Source: Lingula anatina (Eukaryota; Brachiopoda; Lingulata; Lingulida; Lingulidae). From it: 36,290 bases of DNA. Where the stretch lies: the NCBI RefSeq assembly GCF_001039355.2, contig NW_019775964.1, forward strand, positions 115,586 through 151,875, written 5' to 3'. Positions 1-13,300 of this stretch are shown here, in pieces. The notes under the pieces were generated by a model. It searched no databases. It saw only the letters and a program-made list of their open reading frames with translations, and was not told the origin of the DNA. Made by a program: the position numbers and the translations under genes. Each line of letters opens with the position of its first letter. Position 1 is the first letter of the stretch.

Positions 1-60
1 TTTTTCTTTCATGTAGATCCGCCATATTTAGTCCCCAGGATTTGTAAAGCCTGTCTCAAC
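1..60. mobile_element. fragment of hairpin element family C (truncated by window edge)
   Basis: The first bases contain TTTCATGTAGATCCGCCATA followed by TTTAGTCC. This resembles the right arm of the family C copy near 33990-34025 (TTTCATGTAGGGTCCGCCAT followed by ATTTGATCC). Only this arm is visible because the window begins here. The inner end is not defined. Confidence 0.35.
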
Positions 61-835
61 TCGTTGTGAATGCGATCTTTGACACAAGGGAAATCGGTAG
101 TAGTCAGATTCAATGAAATATTGCGCCTGTATAACAATAAAGAATGTACTGCTGCCTTAGCCAAGTATAAGCTGTCGATGCTCTATTTTATTGGAGAACT
201 GCTACGCACTTACGCGGACTAAAAATAGGCCGTTTTTATAATCTATATGTACGCTCTGCAAGCAGTTGGATAAGCCAAGCACAGCGTTTAATTCGTTAAC
301 TTATTTACTTCGTCTAGACACGTTGCGACCATATGTTCATCAATTCACAAATAGCAGTCAAAACACAGCTGCTTTTGAGGAAGGAATGCATGACAAACGA
401 TCCGTTTAAATGCAGACGACAGCCCCGTTCAGGGATCAGAAGCGGGTTGCACCAAGTCAGAAAGACGGAGGCCACCGTTTTAAGATGCGTTCATTTGAAG
501 CAAAATGAAATACCGAGCTGCTAAAAAATACTAATCTCATTTTAAATCCAGTCATTTAATCTTTACTAATTTTATCGACAAAATAACCCAATTAAGCAGC
601 AACGATTAGTGTTCCTCTGTAACTTCAACACCCAACAATGAGAGCAATAAACACACCTAAAAAGCTGAGTACTTACATGTACGTAAAAACTCTGAAAATA
701 GCTATGACTAGTGTCATTAATTTATCCACTTTCAATTCAACTGCTATTACCCTGGTCTTAATTTCAAAAACGTTTTCTTTAGGGCAAAGGATACTGCAAC
801 CTGAATACGTACCAAAAATACTAGTACAGAGGTGA

Positions 836-1064
836 TCTATTTTATATTCAATCTGTGTATCTTAGTATGTTTGCTCCCACGTATATAATGCTCATGACAG
901 TAGTGCTAGGACATCAGAGACCAAGGTCGAATACTTTTGCTTCGCTTACGTGTCTATTTTATATTCAAACTTCGTGCTCCAACGTCTAGTTCATATAATG
1001 CTCATGGGAGTAGCGCTAGGACTTCAGAAACCCCAAGTTCGCGTGCTTTAGCATCTCTTACGTG
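836..1064. repeat. two-copy diverged tandem duplication, about 112-117 bp unit
   Basis: Unit 1 is about 836-952 and unit 2 about 953-1064. Both begin TCTATTTTATATTCAA, share ATATAATGCTCATG, AGTAG/AGTAGC and GCTAGGAC(A/T)TCAGA, and end CTTACGTG. The copies are clearly diverged, so the duplication is not recent. No coding function is visible. Confidence 0.75.
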
Positions 1065-3073
1065 TTCACTTATATAAATCACAGAATGATGAACGCCACA
1101 TCTGTATCTATACCTTGACCTTGTGAAACATATTTTCTAAAGCGATTAAGAGTTGGATGACTGTGCAGCGTACAACAGTTATAAAACGAAGTACAAGCAA
1201 CAAGGTGAATAAACAGATGTAGTTGTTTAATGCACCTCAGCACACAACGCGATGAAATAAAAGAATATGCGCAAACCTGAAAAACAGGGAGACAACGCAT
1301 TGTAACTGTATCCATTCCGAAGCGAACCTCATTGCGAACAAGACTTGTTCTGTAGAAACAAATCATATACGTTCAGTGACACGAGTTTTGAATATATGTG
1401 CAATTAATTCTAGAGCATGCGATATACCAATTCGTTTACAAGCTATCTTGACGCGTTAATCAGTTTATCAGATTCGAAAGTGAAGACAAAATGTGAAAGC
1501 ATTGGATAAGCATGTATTTACGTCAGCAGGCTATCAATATCCCATTGAATACCCCATTCCTTTCGATAGCAAAGCGTCACTAGAATCCTTAAGTGAGAAA
1601 ACCTGAACAGCATATACGAGTTTCTTGCAGTTCCATCATAATATATAGCATCATGTGCGGATGTCGAGAATGCAAAATACTGTTTTAGCGACAAATCGAA
1701 TTTTCGTCGATAAAAAGCAATTTTTCTCATCTTAAGAATCATTACTTGGCCCGTCCCCGCATTTGTATTTGATAATTTATACCAATTATAATTAAAGCAT
1801 TTACTTCTAAATCCCTGGCCAGACAATGTAGACTTCTTGGTCGTCCCGCCGTTTCAGATGGAAATATCGACGAGGGGTACTTTCATTTGAGGGGGCTTAT
1901 CATACGGAAGGATCAGCAGCTTTGCACGACATCTAGACGTAGGAATTGCGACATTGGGACATTTTCAAATGAGTACAGAATACCTTCCAGCCATGGCGAG
2001 TCTCCCTGCGGCATTACGCTTTGTATATATATATGAATGCTGCGTATAACTAAACTTACATGTACGCCCTGCTTGTTATGTAGGTGCACTGGAGATAACC
2101 TTTACTGTCAATACCATAACAAACTGGTATATTCATTAAAAGGTGGTTGGTTATTGCTCGCTCCATAAACGATTTTTTTTTTGATTGGCGTTTTAAGTAA
2201 GTGGCAAGAGAAACTAACTTCGGTGATCAACTATACATGATCACGCATATGCTAAATGAGGAAAAGAATAAATTTGATATTTTTTGTGATTATAAGCAAC
2301 GACAGTATACCTGTTCTCATCATTAGGGATGATGATGGACGGCATGAGAATCACTGTTAGATATTTATGCAGATTCTTCACCCTCTTGTGATATCGGTAA
2401 AACGCTGCACTCAAGAATAAGTAGGGAATATCGTGGAAAACCTTTCTATATAAGCCGAATACACTTGATATCATTTCGAGACATCGTGCTTGCTTCAAAT
2501 TTAATTTGCCGTATAATGTTATTGCAGACGTTATCAAATGATATTAAAATGCGGTGTATTAGACGAGTGTTATACGGATATGCATGTACACATATCTCTG
2601 GACGCACGGTATATTTCGCGACGCTTTTCAAGTCCCTTGAGGCAAAGACAAGGACTGTTGGATTCACACCAATATAGTTTTATAACATAATATATATTTA
2701 ATATAGTTCTGCACCAAACATACCGCCTATTACACGTGCTATTTACTGTGTTTATGACTGAAAGCAGCAAAGTAGAGAAGCCCTTTCAATCCGTTCACCC
2801 TTGTCCCCACGTTTCGACACACACACGTGACAAACGATTATCATATTCTCTAGTCTGGAGGTCAGGTATAAGACAAACATGTGTATTGAAACCCGGTGTA
2901 CTTTGACGCGTGACTCATAAATGCATATGGCACGTGTGTGCGGAGTGATTCCCACCCACTATGTATTTACCAACCTCGACGGCGCCTCGTGAGGACGGCC
3001 TAGCGTTCACGATTCTGTCTGATCGTTGGTTGGACGAACTTCCGTTCCTCTGCTTCCGGTTTCTGAAACTTAC

Positions 3074-3128
3074 CTTTTCTTTTTCTGCGTCTGCGTCGTT
3101 TGACACTTCAGTTTCCTTTTCACACGCT
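3074..3128 (-). other. weak candidate internal exon, 55 bp
   Basis: On the minus strand an acceptor-like TTTCATTGCAG is followed by 55 bases open in one frame. They would encode a charged peptide starting ACEKETEVSNDADA and rich in Glu and Lys. The stretch ends at a consensus donor, AAAAG|GTAAGT. No neighbouring exon, homology or start was found, so it may be chance. Confidence 0.15.
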
Positions 3129-4376
3129 CTGCAATGAAATTACACAGCCGTTTTAATATCGATTTTGGTTCCAGCCCTAAAACAGCAATTTCTCAATAAG
3201 TTATATAACAACATGTGGACTTGTTATTCTCGCGTGAAGTGTGACGGTCCTTATACAAAACAAACAAGGTCTATAATCTTGAGTGAAAATGCACAACAGA
3301 ACTTGTCATCAATGTCAAATCATTACGCTCGGCCACAAATCCCAGACAAATGTACTCTTTATGGCCTCAAAAACACAGAAAGGATGTACGTCAAATGACT
3401 TGATTTGCATATATACTACCTTATTATAGAGCTCTGAAATAACCCATCTTTTCGGTGTATAGGATTAATGATATCTATAATCATTCTGACTGAATATATC
3501 ATTGTATATCAGGTCACGTTTATCACGTGTTCCTTAGGTTGGCATAAAAGAGAAAAAAATGAATGAACAACACTACTTCTACTTAAAAATGGTCGACTGG
3601 TCAGAAAAGGTGGAGTGAATAAGTAAACACATCTTAATCCAATCTTCAAAAGCCGATTATGTCACTTCCGCAGGACAAATAATGAGTAATCCCTAACGAG
3701 AAACATAAGAGAACGGTACAACTAAGAAGCCCACCGGAGATGACGATACATTTATTCATTGTTAAATATACAGATACTACAGACAGCAAGAATGTGGCTG
3801 TGCCGTATGTGTGAAACAGTACAACCATTAATGACGTCTCCTAATAATTGTCGACATGCTTGCGGTTCCAAAGTCGACTATCTATTTATGACTCATCTCA
3901 GAAATCTAAATAATAAACGGTATCTCATATGGGTGGGTACGTAAGCCTTCATTTGCATTCCCTAAATATAAAACTATTGTGCGAAACATATAATCTTAGT
4001 GATAACTAACACCAGTAATGATGTGAAGCATAAGCAAACACTCTCCCGAATGTTGTGTAAAACGTGGTCTATTGCATACAGAAGATAATGGGCGTTTAAT
4101 GTCATCCGCTATGAAAACGTGCATACTTAAACACATACTAACTGCCGGCTCCATAACGATAACGCTTTATAGTTACGTTTTGTGCATGGGATGATTAATT
4201 TGCTTTGGAAAGGGATTCTATTTCACACTTACGCACGTTGTGTACAAGTGCCGTCTACCAGGTTCAAAGATGTATATTTTTTTTCGCTGGATATTCACAG
4301 ATATTTATTCAGCAGATCTTGTCATTCATTAGTTGTGACCATTACTGCGCCACCAGGTCCAGCTTTTGGACAAAAA

Positions 4377-4950
4377 TGACGTCATCACTCAGCTGACCCC
4401 AGGTAGGGATTAGCGTATTTGCGAAATTGACTGTTTCGTTTTTATCGCCACTTCATTCATGCGCTTTATCGTGGTTCCTTCACAACTGCATACAAAGTCA
4501 AGTGTTTCAATAAAGTAAATTCTTATTTTTTAATCTATGTCGATGACAGTTGCCGATGATCTGACGACAGATGGCGACACTGTCATGCACGTCCTATTTC
4601 CCATTCCTCGCTATCCTCAGTCTCCATCAAATTCGAAACCATGCATAAACCCATCACGGAGATCCGTTTATCCTGTCGCCATTTCTTCTCCTTTCCATCT
4701 ATGCCTAAAAAACATCCCGTGACTACCGTAATTTGACTATTCCATTTCCGACAGAAACCCTGGGCCTCACAATCGTATCATCCTTCACAACAAAATATTT
4801 GAAATATAATACTGTTTTCTGTACTTTATAGGATAGATCTAATCATAAATTTCACGAAATCTTGGTTTTCAATTAATCGGCGAGATATCATCATCGTGAC
4901 GTATGCATACAGTTTGGGACTGACGTCATTAGTCTGCAGCAGTGACGTCA
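4377..4950. promoter_or_regulatory. group of TGACGTCA (CRE-like) palindromes
   Basis: Perfect TGACGTCA octamers occur at 4377-4384, 4921-4928 and 4943-4950, with partial TGACGT sites near 4897 and 5093. The last two perfect sites are exactly 22 bp apart, about two helical turns. The octamer is the established CREB/ATF binding sequence. That this stretch acts as an enhancer, and on which gene, is inference only; ATP6AP2 begins about 2.4 kb downstream. Confidence 0.25.
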
Positions 4951-5279
4951 GTAGCCTGTAGAGGCTGGTCGAAGAGGACATGCGTACAGAACAAGGAAAG
5001 CAAACTAAGGAGACAGAAAAAGGAGATCAAAGTGTCCGTTAGAGAATGTCACGACTGATCATTGATACGATTATATTGTAAACCCGTGTTGTGACGTCGG
5101 TGCAAAAAGGTCTTTCCTTTCTGCGAAAAAAGTTATTTTATGATTGGAAGAAGCTACGTGTTTTCCTAATTCGTCGGCTAGGAACACCTTTTCATTTCAG
5201 TTTCTCTGAAAGACCTTATTTAACTGAAAACATTTCTTCAGCTCGAACCACTGCAAGGTGGAATGAACATTTGCTTTTT

Positions 5280-5298
5280 TTTTTTTTTTTTTTTTTTT
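5280..5298. repeat. poly(T) tract
   Basis: An uninterrupted run of about 20 T lies just left of hairpin element A1. It is a simple repeat with no further structure. Confidence 0.85.
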
Positions 5299-5404
5299 GC
5301 TTAGGGTAATTATCAAACCTTTATGACAACGAATGCACAAGACGGTTAAGATCGCCAATTGAAATATAAAGTGCAGCAATGCCATAGAACGACACGTAGA
5401 CTGG

Positions 5405-5639
5405 GTTCCCATGCCTAGATCGATCCATTTGGATCGGTCTAACTCCCTGGGGAGTCTCACTAAATTTCTATCAACTAAGCGGCTTAAATACCTGTCACGC
5501 CTACCGAATCAGCTAGGGGGTAAAGATAATTACCCCCGAACGGCTTTACTAGGCGTGACAGACATTTAAGCCGGTTTAGTCGATAGAAATTTAGTGAGAC
5601 TCCCCAGGGAGTTAGACCGATCCTAATATCTGTGGGAAT
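5405..5639. mobile_element. hairpin (MITE-like) element A1
   Basis: The left arm starting GGATCGGTCTAACTCCC at 5431 is mirrored by an almost perfect inverted copy ending GGGAGTTAGACCGATCC at 5623. The arms are about 92 bp, and the palindrome runs through the centre (GGGGGTAA...TTACCCCC near 5514-5538). Outside these, TTCCCA at the left and TGGGAAT at the right suggest the real ends. No transposase is encoded. Size and structure fit a foldback or miniature inverted-repeat transposable element. The arms differ at only a few bases, suggesting a young insertion or gene conversion between arms. Confidence 0.85.
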
Positions 5640-7304
5640 GGTCCCTAACAGAGTCACATAAACGGAACCTCAGAGCTCGAGTACTTACCTCAATTACAGA
5701 GCAGTAAGCAAACTTGCAGAGAAATGGGAGTAAAACACAATGTAGCGTAATAACATGACAGAATATCTCAAAATGTATCGGTACATCCATCAAGTATAGG
5801 CCGTCCGCTCAATGAGAAAAGGGCCTAAATTAAAATGTATTACAGTTTATACGCCTTTTCCATCTTCAACTATATTATTATTATCCTACCGATATGTCGG
5901 TGGCTCTCACGTCGTCTATCTATAGATGAAAGTATTCATAGGTGATTTACATAGTTAATGTTACTATTTACTGCCTGACTGATGCCGGTTGTGTAGTTGT
6001 ATCTTGTCACGTAATAACACTTATGTGTTCTCCGTGCCAATGAACTTTAATTTCTTTCATTTTCATTAACTTTTTTTTCCTACAAAAAATGAGTAAGATA
6101 AAACGTGACGTGAACATGAGAACAGTGAGTGATTGCGTTTATGCATGGACCTACTGCTCCCCAATACTCGTAAGTTGTACACCGTACTGAGGTAGCCTAT
6201 GTATTGAAGGGCAAGTGTACAAAAACTAAAAATGCAGTAAAACACCGTGACGCCTGAAGACCAAAATGATTTCTTAGCGCCACGCCTTCCTGCAAGTAAA
6301 AAAGGCAGGTCTATTCACAAACGTGTTAGGCGACAATGGATTCCAGGTGGGCCATTGCCTTTGGCGAGGCGGAAGGTACAGTGAGCTGGTAAATCGTATT
6401 AAATCTATAGGCCCCCCTACCTACTCTTTCCTACACGCAGACCAATCGTTTCCCTTTCCAGGACTTTCAAATGCTCCATTCCGATTCTCCGCCTCGTTCC
6501 ATAGGTCTGTGTACACTGCTGTTGATATCAACGACGTAGGTCGTGATAGCAGTAAGCAGGGGCAGGGGTGGGGGGCATTTCCAACAGTGAAGTCTTCCAC
6601 TGTGCTTGATCGATCCCGAAATCGCCTCTTCTAATCCTCGAAGTAAGTTCCTCAAGCAGGATATAGCGCCTAGTTTCCCACTCAGGATTCAATCTGCGAT
6701 GTTAAAAGTCGTGTCATTCCGTCGAACCGTACAGCTACCTCAGTGAAAAAATCCTCAACGCGGAGACTCTTTAATCTTTAAGTGTGACACGTATTTCGAG
6801 ACCGCAGTGGCGCGAAATCGCATAATAAAGACTTAAAAACTCACGTATTCCCCGCCCCTTCTACAGGTGCTCCCGTGGTTTCTTGTCCAGAAAGAGCCTC
6901 CCAGATATTTCGTTGAGATTGCTGCGACATCTTCCTTATGGTTAACCTAGGCAATCGTCATGTTTCAATAGAGGGTGCACGCACTGTATCGTCCGTTGCT
7001 TACAGCATGACGATGTCGGCTAAAATAAACTCATATACCTCCCCTTTGGGAGAATATTAATGGCGATCTTCGCTTAAGTTGTGACACGAACTTGTTTAGG
7101 TTGATATCTTTTCACATGTTGTATTGTAAACAACACAGGTAAGCCACATGTCATGGTTTGTATAATATCATTGATATCAGTTATAACAATGTTCCTTTTC
7201 CGATAAAGGAAGAGTTTGATACGAGTTAACTATAAACGCTCACAAATATAGACTTTTACAAATTCTCCCAACCTTCACCCGGAACGTGTATCGAATAATC
7301 AACA

Positions 7305-10303
7305 ATGGCGGACGTCGTGCACAGTGTGGCTATCTCCGTGTGTTTGGTATTTTTTCTAGTAATAGGTGAGTTGTCGAGTTATAACGACGGCGTCAGATAA
7401 TCAGGTTGACTTCCAAAAGCTGTGCTGTAAGTGGATTTCGCCTGAATTTGTTTGTAGACGGAGAAATCAAGAAAGGTTCGCTGAAGGTCACCGGCTCGAG
7501 CGTCTCAACATCACATGACGATCGATCACAAGAATGGTTTTACTGCAAAATGATGTTTTGGCGAGATGAAAAACTACCATTCTAACACTGAAGTAGCAAA
7601 TTGGGGTGATTATGTTGAAATCATAAGTGATTTTGTTCTGATTACTTGTTTTGTGCTTAAAATTAAGCTATCAGCACGGTAGCTGTCACTAAGCTGGCTG
7701 AGCTAGTCAGAGTTACGTGTACTCAGTTAGCCTTTCAACTAATAGTGCGATGTATGCTGCTGCTTGGAAGGGATGTTTCACCATTTGGGTCAAATAAACA
7801 CACACACACATGTTGTATATGGAATAATATGAATAGTTCGATCTGATTTAGTTAATGTCTTTGGATATAACATATCAAAATCAAAATAGTGTACCAGTAT
7901 TTTATGAAGCGAGACTCTCTCTTTCTCTTCCTCTTTCTCTTGTTCTCTCTGTCTCTTTTTGTGTGTGCAGTATCTGAGAAGGAACCCCCAAAAAAGTCTA
8001 TGTGTCATATGCATAAAATGAGTAGATTAACTGCTGCAGACACTGGAGACATGAGATTCGGCGATCAGCATTTTGTATCAGTAGATTTCTTGCTTGTATT
8101 GATAAAATGATATCATCTTGATATCACATGTGAAACAATGGAACAGGATGAATACTGTTCATCATGGTAAATCAGATTTAATGTGACAGGCTTACCAGAT
8201 ACACTTCCACAATCGTACAAAATAAATTGGCACATGAAAAGGAAACATGAAATAGTAGATTAAAGGTATTAATTTACAAATGTATTAAACGTAGATGTAG
8301 TGGATTTGAACCATGATCATTTATATTACTGTAGTTGACTAGAGTTACTCAAATGAGTAGATGTTGGGAGAGGAGTGTACATACGTGCCTTCTATGCCTG
8401 CATGCCCCTCCCATCTTGCAAAAAAAAAAAAAAAAACTTTGAAGTCACCATTTGATAATATTTTCAGTTCAGTTAGCAACTCAGTGAAAAAAAATTCTGA
8501 AATATCCCTCCTCACTGTGTCATTACAGGCTGCCTAAGTTCCAGTGATTTTCTTGTTCTCCATGCTCCAAGCACTGTGCAGTTCCTGCAGGACCCAGGTA
8601 AACTTCAGCTCAGTGAGGTACCAGATGTCATATCTCTTACCTATGGATTCACAGTAAACAGGGTAAGATGTATGGAAAACAGGGGCATTGTATCTCTAAA
8701 TGAGGAAAGGTATATTTGCATCTTGTAAATTTGAAAGCTGTCTGAGGACTTTTCATTGTTTTCATAGATTTTTAAAAGACTTATTAAGTTATCAGTATCT
8801 TATTGAGATGAAAATTAAAGAAATAGACCATTGATAACTTATTAAGGAGGTTGGCAGGGTTTCTTAGGGGGGGAGGGGTAAAGTTGAGCTGTTCACCTGT
8901 GCGTAAATATTGTTGACATCTGCTTAGAACACAGACTTGGAAAAAAGTAACTGATCACCATATACTATGCAAAAAAATGGAATAGTAGCAGTCTTATACC
9001 TAGTCTAGTGTAATTTGGTCTTCTAAAAATGTCTGCAGATAATTTCGTGCCTAGCTTGGACAGCTGAAGTTGTGAGCATCCATGAAGTGATTCATCCTCA
9101 ACTTTCATTTTTATTTTATATCATATCACTTCATATAGTTTTTATGACCTTATGTGGCATAAAATATATATAAACTGACCTATGTTATTTACAATGCTGG
9201 CATAATTTATGCATCATTTATTTTATTTCATGTAGCTCGTGTAAAGCCAAGGTTAATGCAGTTAGTGTCAACAACTGCATAAATATATGGAATAGTTAAG
9301 TGTTTTTGTGGAAGCTGAGTCACTGTTGAGGTGATCTCAAACATTTACATTAAAAGCGCTAGTAAAAGTTATGCTTGTATTTACTGGGTGCATGTGACAA
9401 TTGTCATACGGTGTCTAGAAATAGGCCCCATTCCCATAGACACCATTGATCTATTTAGATCGATCCAACTCTGCAGGGACTCTGGCTGAGTGCAATCAGC
9501 TTAACTGAATGACATGCCTCCTGGTGTTGAGTTCAGTACAGAGAAGCTGATAACGAGTATGTTGGAAACAAGAAGAGACGTGTCATTCGGTTAAGCTAAT
9601 TGCACTCAGAGTGAGTCCTTGCAGAGTTGGATCGACCCATGTAGATAAATGGTGTCCTTGGAAATGGGGATAGATTGTTAGGATTTGTGTAGTTTGGGAT
9701 GTAAAGCTCTCAATTTTCATGAAAGCATATGTAACAATTAGCCAGGTGCTACAAATAATTTGAGTTACATGAGTCATTGTGAAAAGAAGAAAAATTCATA
9801 TATTTATTTACAAGTTTTGTCAGATGCTGCCAGATATCTTTCTGGTTCATGAAAATGGAAGTGTATTTCCTAATTGTTTGTTTGTTTCTTTTTATGTTTT
9901 ATTAATTTGTGTCCAAAACATATTGTTAAGTCAGAGGGCAGAGTCCCAAGGATTGAGAAATAAATTGATTATAACCCTATATTTCTATTTTCATGTGGTA
10001 ATCATTTCAGGATCTCAACTTCCAAGGTCTTGCTGCGGGCAGCCTGTTCAAACGGCCCAAAGCCAATGTACTGATAGCAGTGGATGGGTTCACAGAGAAC
10101 TCCCCCTCACTAGAGACCAAACATGGAGCCAAAGTACCTCTAGACTTAGTAAGTCAGTATGAGAGATGTATACAGTACTGGGAGGTGTGCACATTGGGTG
10201 CCAATGTTTTTACTGCCAGGTTGAGATTGCCTGTATTTCTGACGGTAGTTATAATGTCAGTCAATTGATAACATGAGAATTTTTTTTTTTTTATTTATGT
10301 ATT

Positions 10304-10339
<36 letters not shown>

Positions 10340-13300
10340 ACAGACTCATTGCTTTGAGACCCTCAAGTCAGGTGATTAGCACAGTATTAACTGATGGAAT
10401 ACATGTGTTTATCAACTTGATTAATATGACCTTGTTCACACATTGTTTTGTCTGCTTTCTGGGGTAAATCTTGAAATAGATTTAGCAGTTATGATTTCTG
10501 AAGCCCCTCTGTTATTCCCGCCATCAATATGCTCCTGACTTCTATTAATAATTTTCATCATCGTATGTTGTTTGTCTTCTTGGCTGTATCCATGATTTCT
10601 GGACAAAATGTAAGACTTCTTTACTAGTGTGGTATCAAGCTAGGCAGGTGATATAGTAATCACTCAAATCTGTTTCAACAACTGGAATTGAAAGTTTTCC
10701 CAAAAATGTCATTGGTAATAATATGTAAAATGTAGATTCAGGAGTTCCTAAAAGTTGTTTGGTTTTGTGTAAAAAAAAAAAAAAAATACATTGTTGTGAG
10801 TGTCTGAAAATGGTAAATCTTGAAAAAGGAGCGAAAATGTGGTTTGAAGAGTTTTCTATTGTGGTACAGGATTGTGCATTAAACTTGGTTATGTGCCAGG
10901 TTCAAAATGATACATCAATCTTAAGATTGTGCTAAAATTGATACAATATGACTTATTGACACTTCTGACTTTACTTTTTAATTTGTTTTTTAGTTATTTA
11001 TTAGGATTTTTATTTACAATTCTTAAAGACTGACTTCGTTTAAGTTTCAGCTAAGGGTTTTAAATAGGAATATTCTATGAGTGAGTGCCTAGCAAGACTG
11101 CAGTTAGGTACAAACTAATGATTACCTAATACAGTGGTTAATGGACTATATTTTCCCATGGCAATGGGAAGACAGGAGATTAACACTGATGATTTAATAG
11201 GTGTAGTTGCTGTTGTACCAGTGCCCTTCGAAAGTGTGGAAAATTTATGTGTGTGAATAGAGCAAAATGCCTTTTATGGGTTTTTTGTGTGCTTGTATGG
11301 AGTGGAAATATAAGGGGAGGGAAAGTTTTTTTAAAAATTGCACTAGATATTGTATTTTTTATATATTCGTTTATTTTATTTCTATATTCATCATTTCATT
11401 ATTTTATTATTTTGTTTATTATTATTATTATATTTGAATAACAGTAACTGTTAAATGGTAATGTAATCATTGCTCTAGGTAAGACCTATGAATTCAGAAG
11501 GTGGTTTGAATTACACTCGTTTTTATTCAAAAAGAATGGCTACAGATTTATTATTTCTTTTCAAGATTTTTTTCAATTTCCGTAAATGGGGAGATTTGTA
11601 TTTGCTGGGTTGATCCCCCCCTCTCTCTCTCACGCACACACTCCCCCCCCCCCTTTTCCCCCTTTCCAAACACAGCAAATGTACTTAGGGCTCTTACTGC
11701 AGAACTTTTTGAAGGCTTTCCTAGTGCATTTTGGCCCTGAAACTGTGTTAAAAAACAGGACCAAATCAAATAAACTCCGACTTCCTGTTATCTACAACCA
11801 GACATCTATATGCTTTTTACTTTCTATGATAATGGAATTAAAAGATAATATTGTGTCATAACAGTAATTGCCAAGGAAAAGCATTGTTTAAGTCTTGCCG
11901 TAGTTTTTGTTACCCTCATGTCAGAGGAAGGTCACAAGATACTGTACATATATCCATTAACTTAATATGCTGGTTGAATTATTTTTTCTCAGCTTGTTGA
12001 TTTAAAGTGTATTGATGTTAAAGATATGATAGTTGGATGTATTGAGGAGTGTTTTGGAGATGAAGACCGTCGTTGAATAATGTGTAGTGCATACTGATAT
12101 AAAAACAGGACACATATTGGAGCTGATTCAGAGCACTAGCAACTGACCCCCTACATTACTGGGTATTTAAGAAGGACCCTCGGTGCTTACGGGCGCTATT
12201 CTGTTGTGATTAAGGCTTTTGGCCATGGATTTATGCATTTTGAGTACTGTCATGTTGCTTATTTTTAAGCAGAATCGGTGGTTATTTCTCTTCACATTTG
12301 TAGCATAGAGAAATAATAACAGTATAGGGATATGGTAAAGAAGGTGTAAGCACTACGTATGTTATATCAGGCGAAATTATGACAACTTATAATTATCTAC
12401 TGCCAATCTCTGAACTCTGAGAAATCAGTTACTAGTGCTCTGATGATTAATGTTTAAATATGCAGGGTAGACAAATGAATTTGGAATGAAGTATTTGGCA
12501 ATAATTTTTCTCATCTTTGTTTCAGGATCTTCCTATCTACAGCACAGAGCGTGTAGTCAACAATTTACAGAGCAGCTTCTCGCCAGAGAGGAGACCCTTC
12601 ATTGTGGACCTCTCAGCGGATAAATCGGTAATTATGACCATCTCCAACAGAACTTGTGAAATGTCCACCTTCCTGGGTTTTTTTTTTTTTTTTTTTTTTT
12701 TGGGGGGGGGGGAGTCTTTTCACCAGAGGGCTATGTAAGCCAAGCTGAAAGTCCAACCGGTGTAACAGGAATGGAAGTCCGCTGGCTGTAGTCTGCTTTC
12801 TTTTACTTTGAACAGGAGACGTTCGTCCCATATACTAACCCCAATATTCCAACTAACCCTAACCTGTATTAATCATATAGGAGCCTGAACTTCCATTCCT
12901 ACCGGTAGGACTTCCATTCCTGTCGCACCGGTTCCAATAATATAAATAAGAAAAACAATAATAGAAGAAAGACGAACGAAAATCGGTCTTAAGTTTAAAC
13001 AAAGATGTGTCCAACTGAAAACCCATAAAGATTGTAGTGGCTCAATTAATGTAGGTAGTGGTCTTAAATGAGCCATGTATTTCTTATGATAACAGAGAGC
13101 GCAATATCTCATTCAAGAGGACGACTTCAAGTTTATTTGAGATCAAAGTAGACTTTTTTATGTGATGACGTGTCTTTCTCCACTGTGAGAGCATGTACAA
13201 ACAAATTACAATAAGAGTAGTGCATATACACATAAATGAATATCAGAACCAGTTGGCCTCAACGCCTGTGGCCATTGCTGCAAGGAGTGATAACCACGTG

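Larger units (their letters stand above)
61..7304. other. 7.2 kb region with no supportable gene
   Basis: No open frame here combines recognisable protein similarity with good splice sites. The frames present are short (about 60-103 codons) and look random in composition. Specific objects inside this stretch (a tandem duplication, a CRE-like palindrome group, a hairpin element and a weak candidate exon) are listed separately. The last few hundred bases should contain the promoter and 5' UTR of ATP6AP2, but I saw no diagnostic TATA box or initiator. Confidence 0.5.

Noticed and set aside
1518-1826. 102-codon minus-strand frame
   Set aside because: No recognisable domain, ordinary composition, no splice or start context.
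6323-6634. 103-codon plus-strand frame upstream of ATP6AP2
   Set aside because: No domain or signal recognised; overlaps an equally plausible antisense frame.
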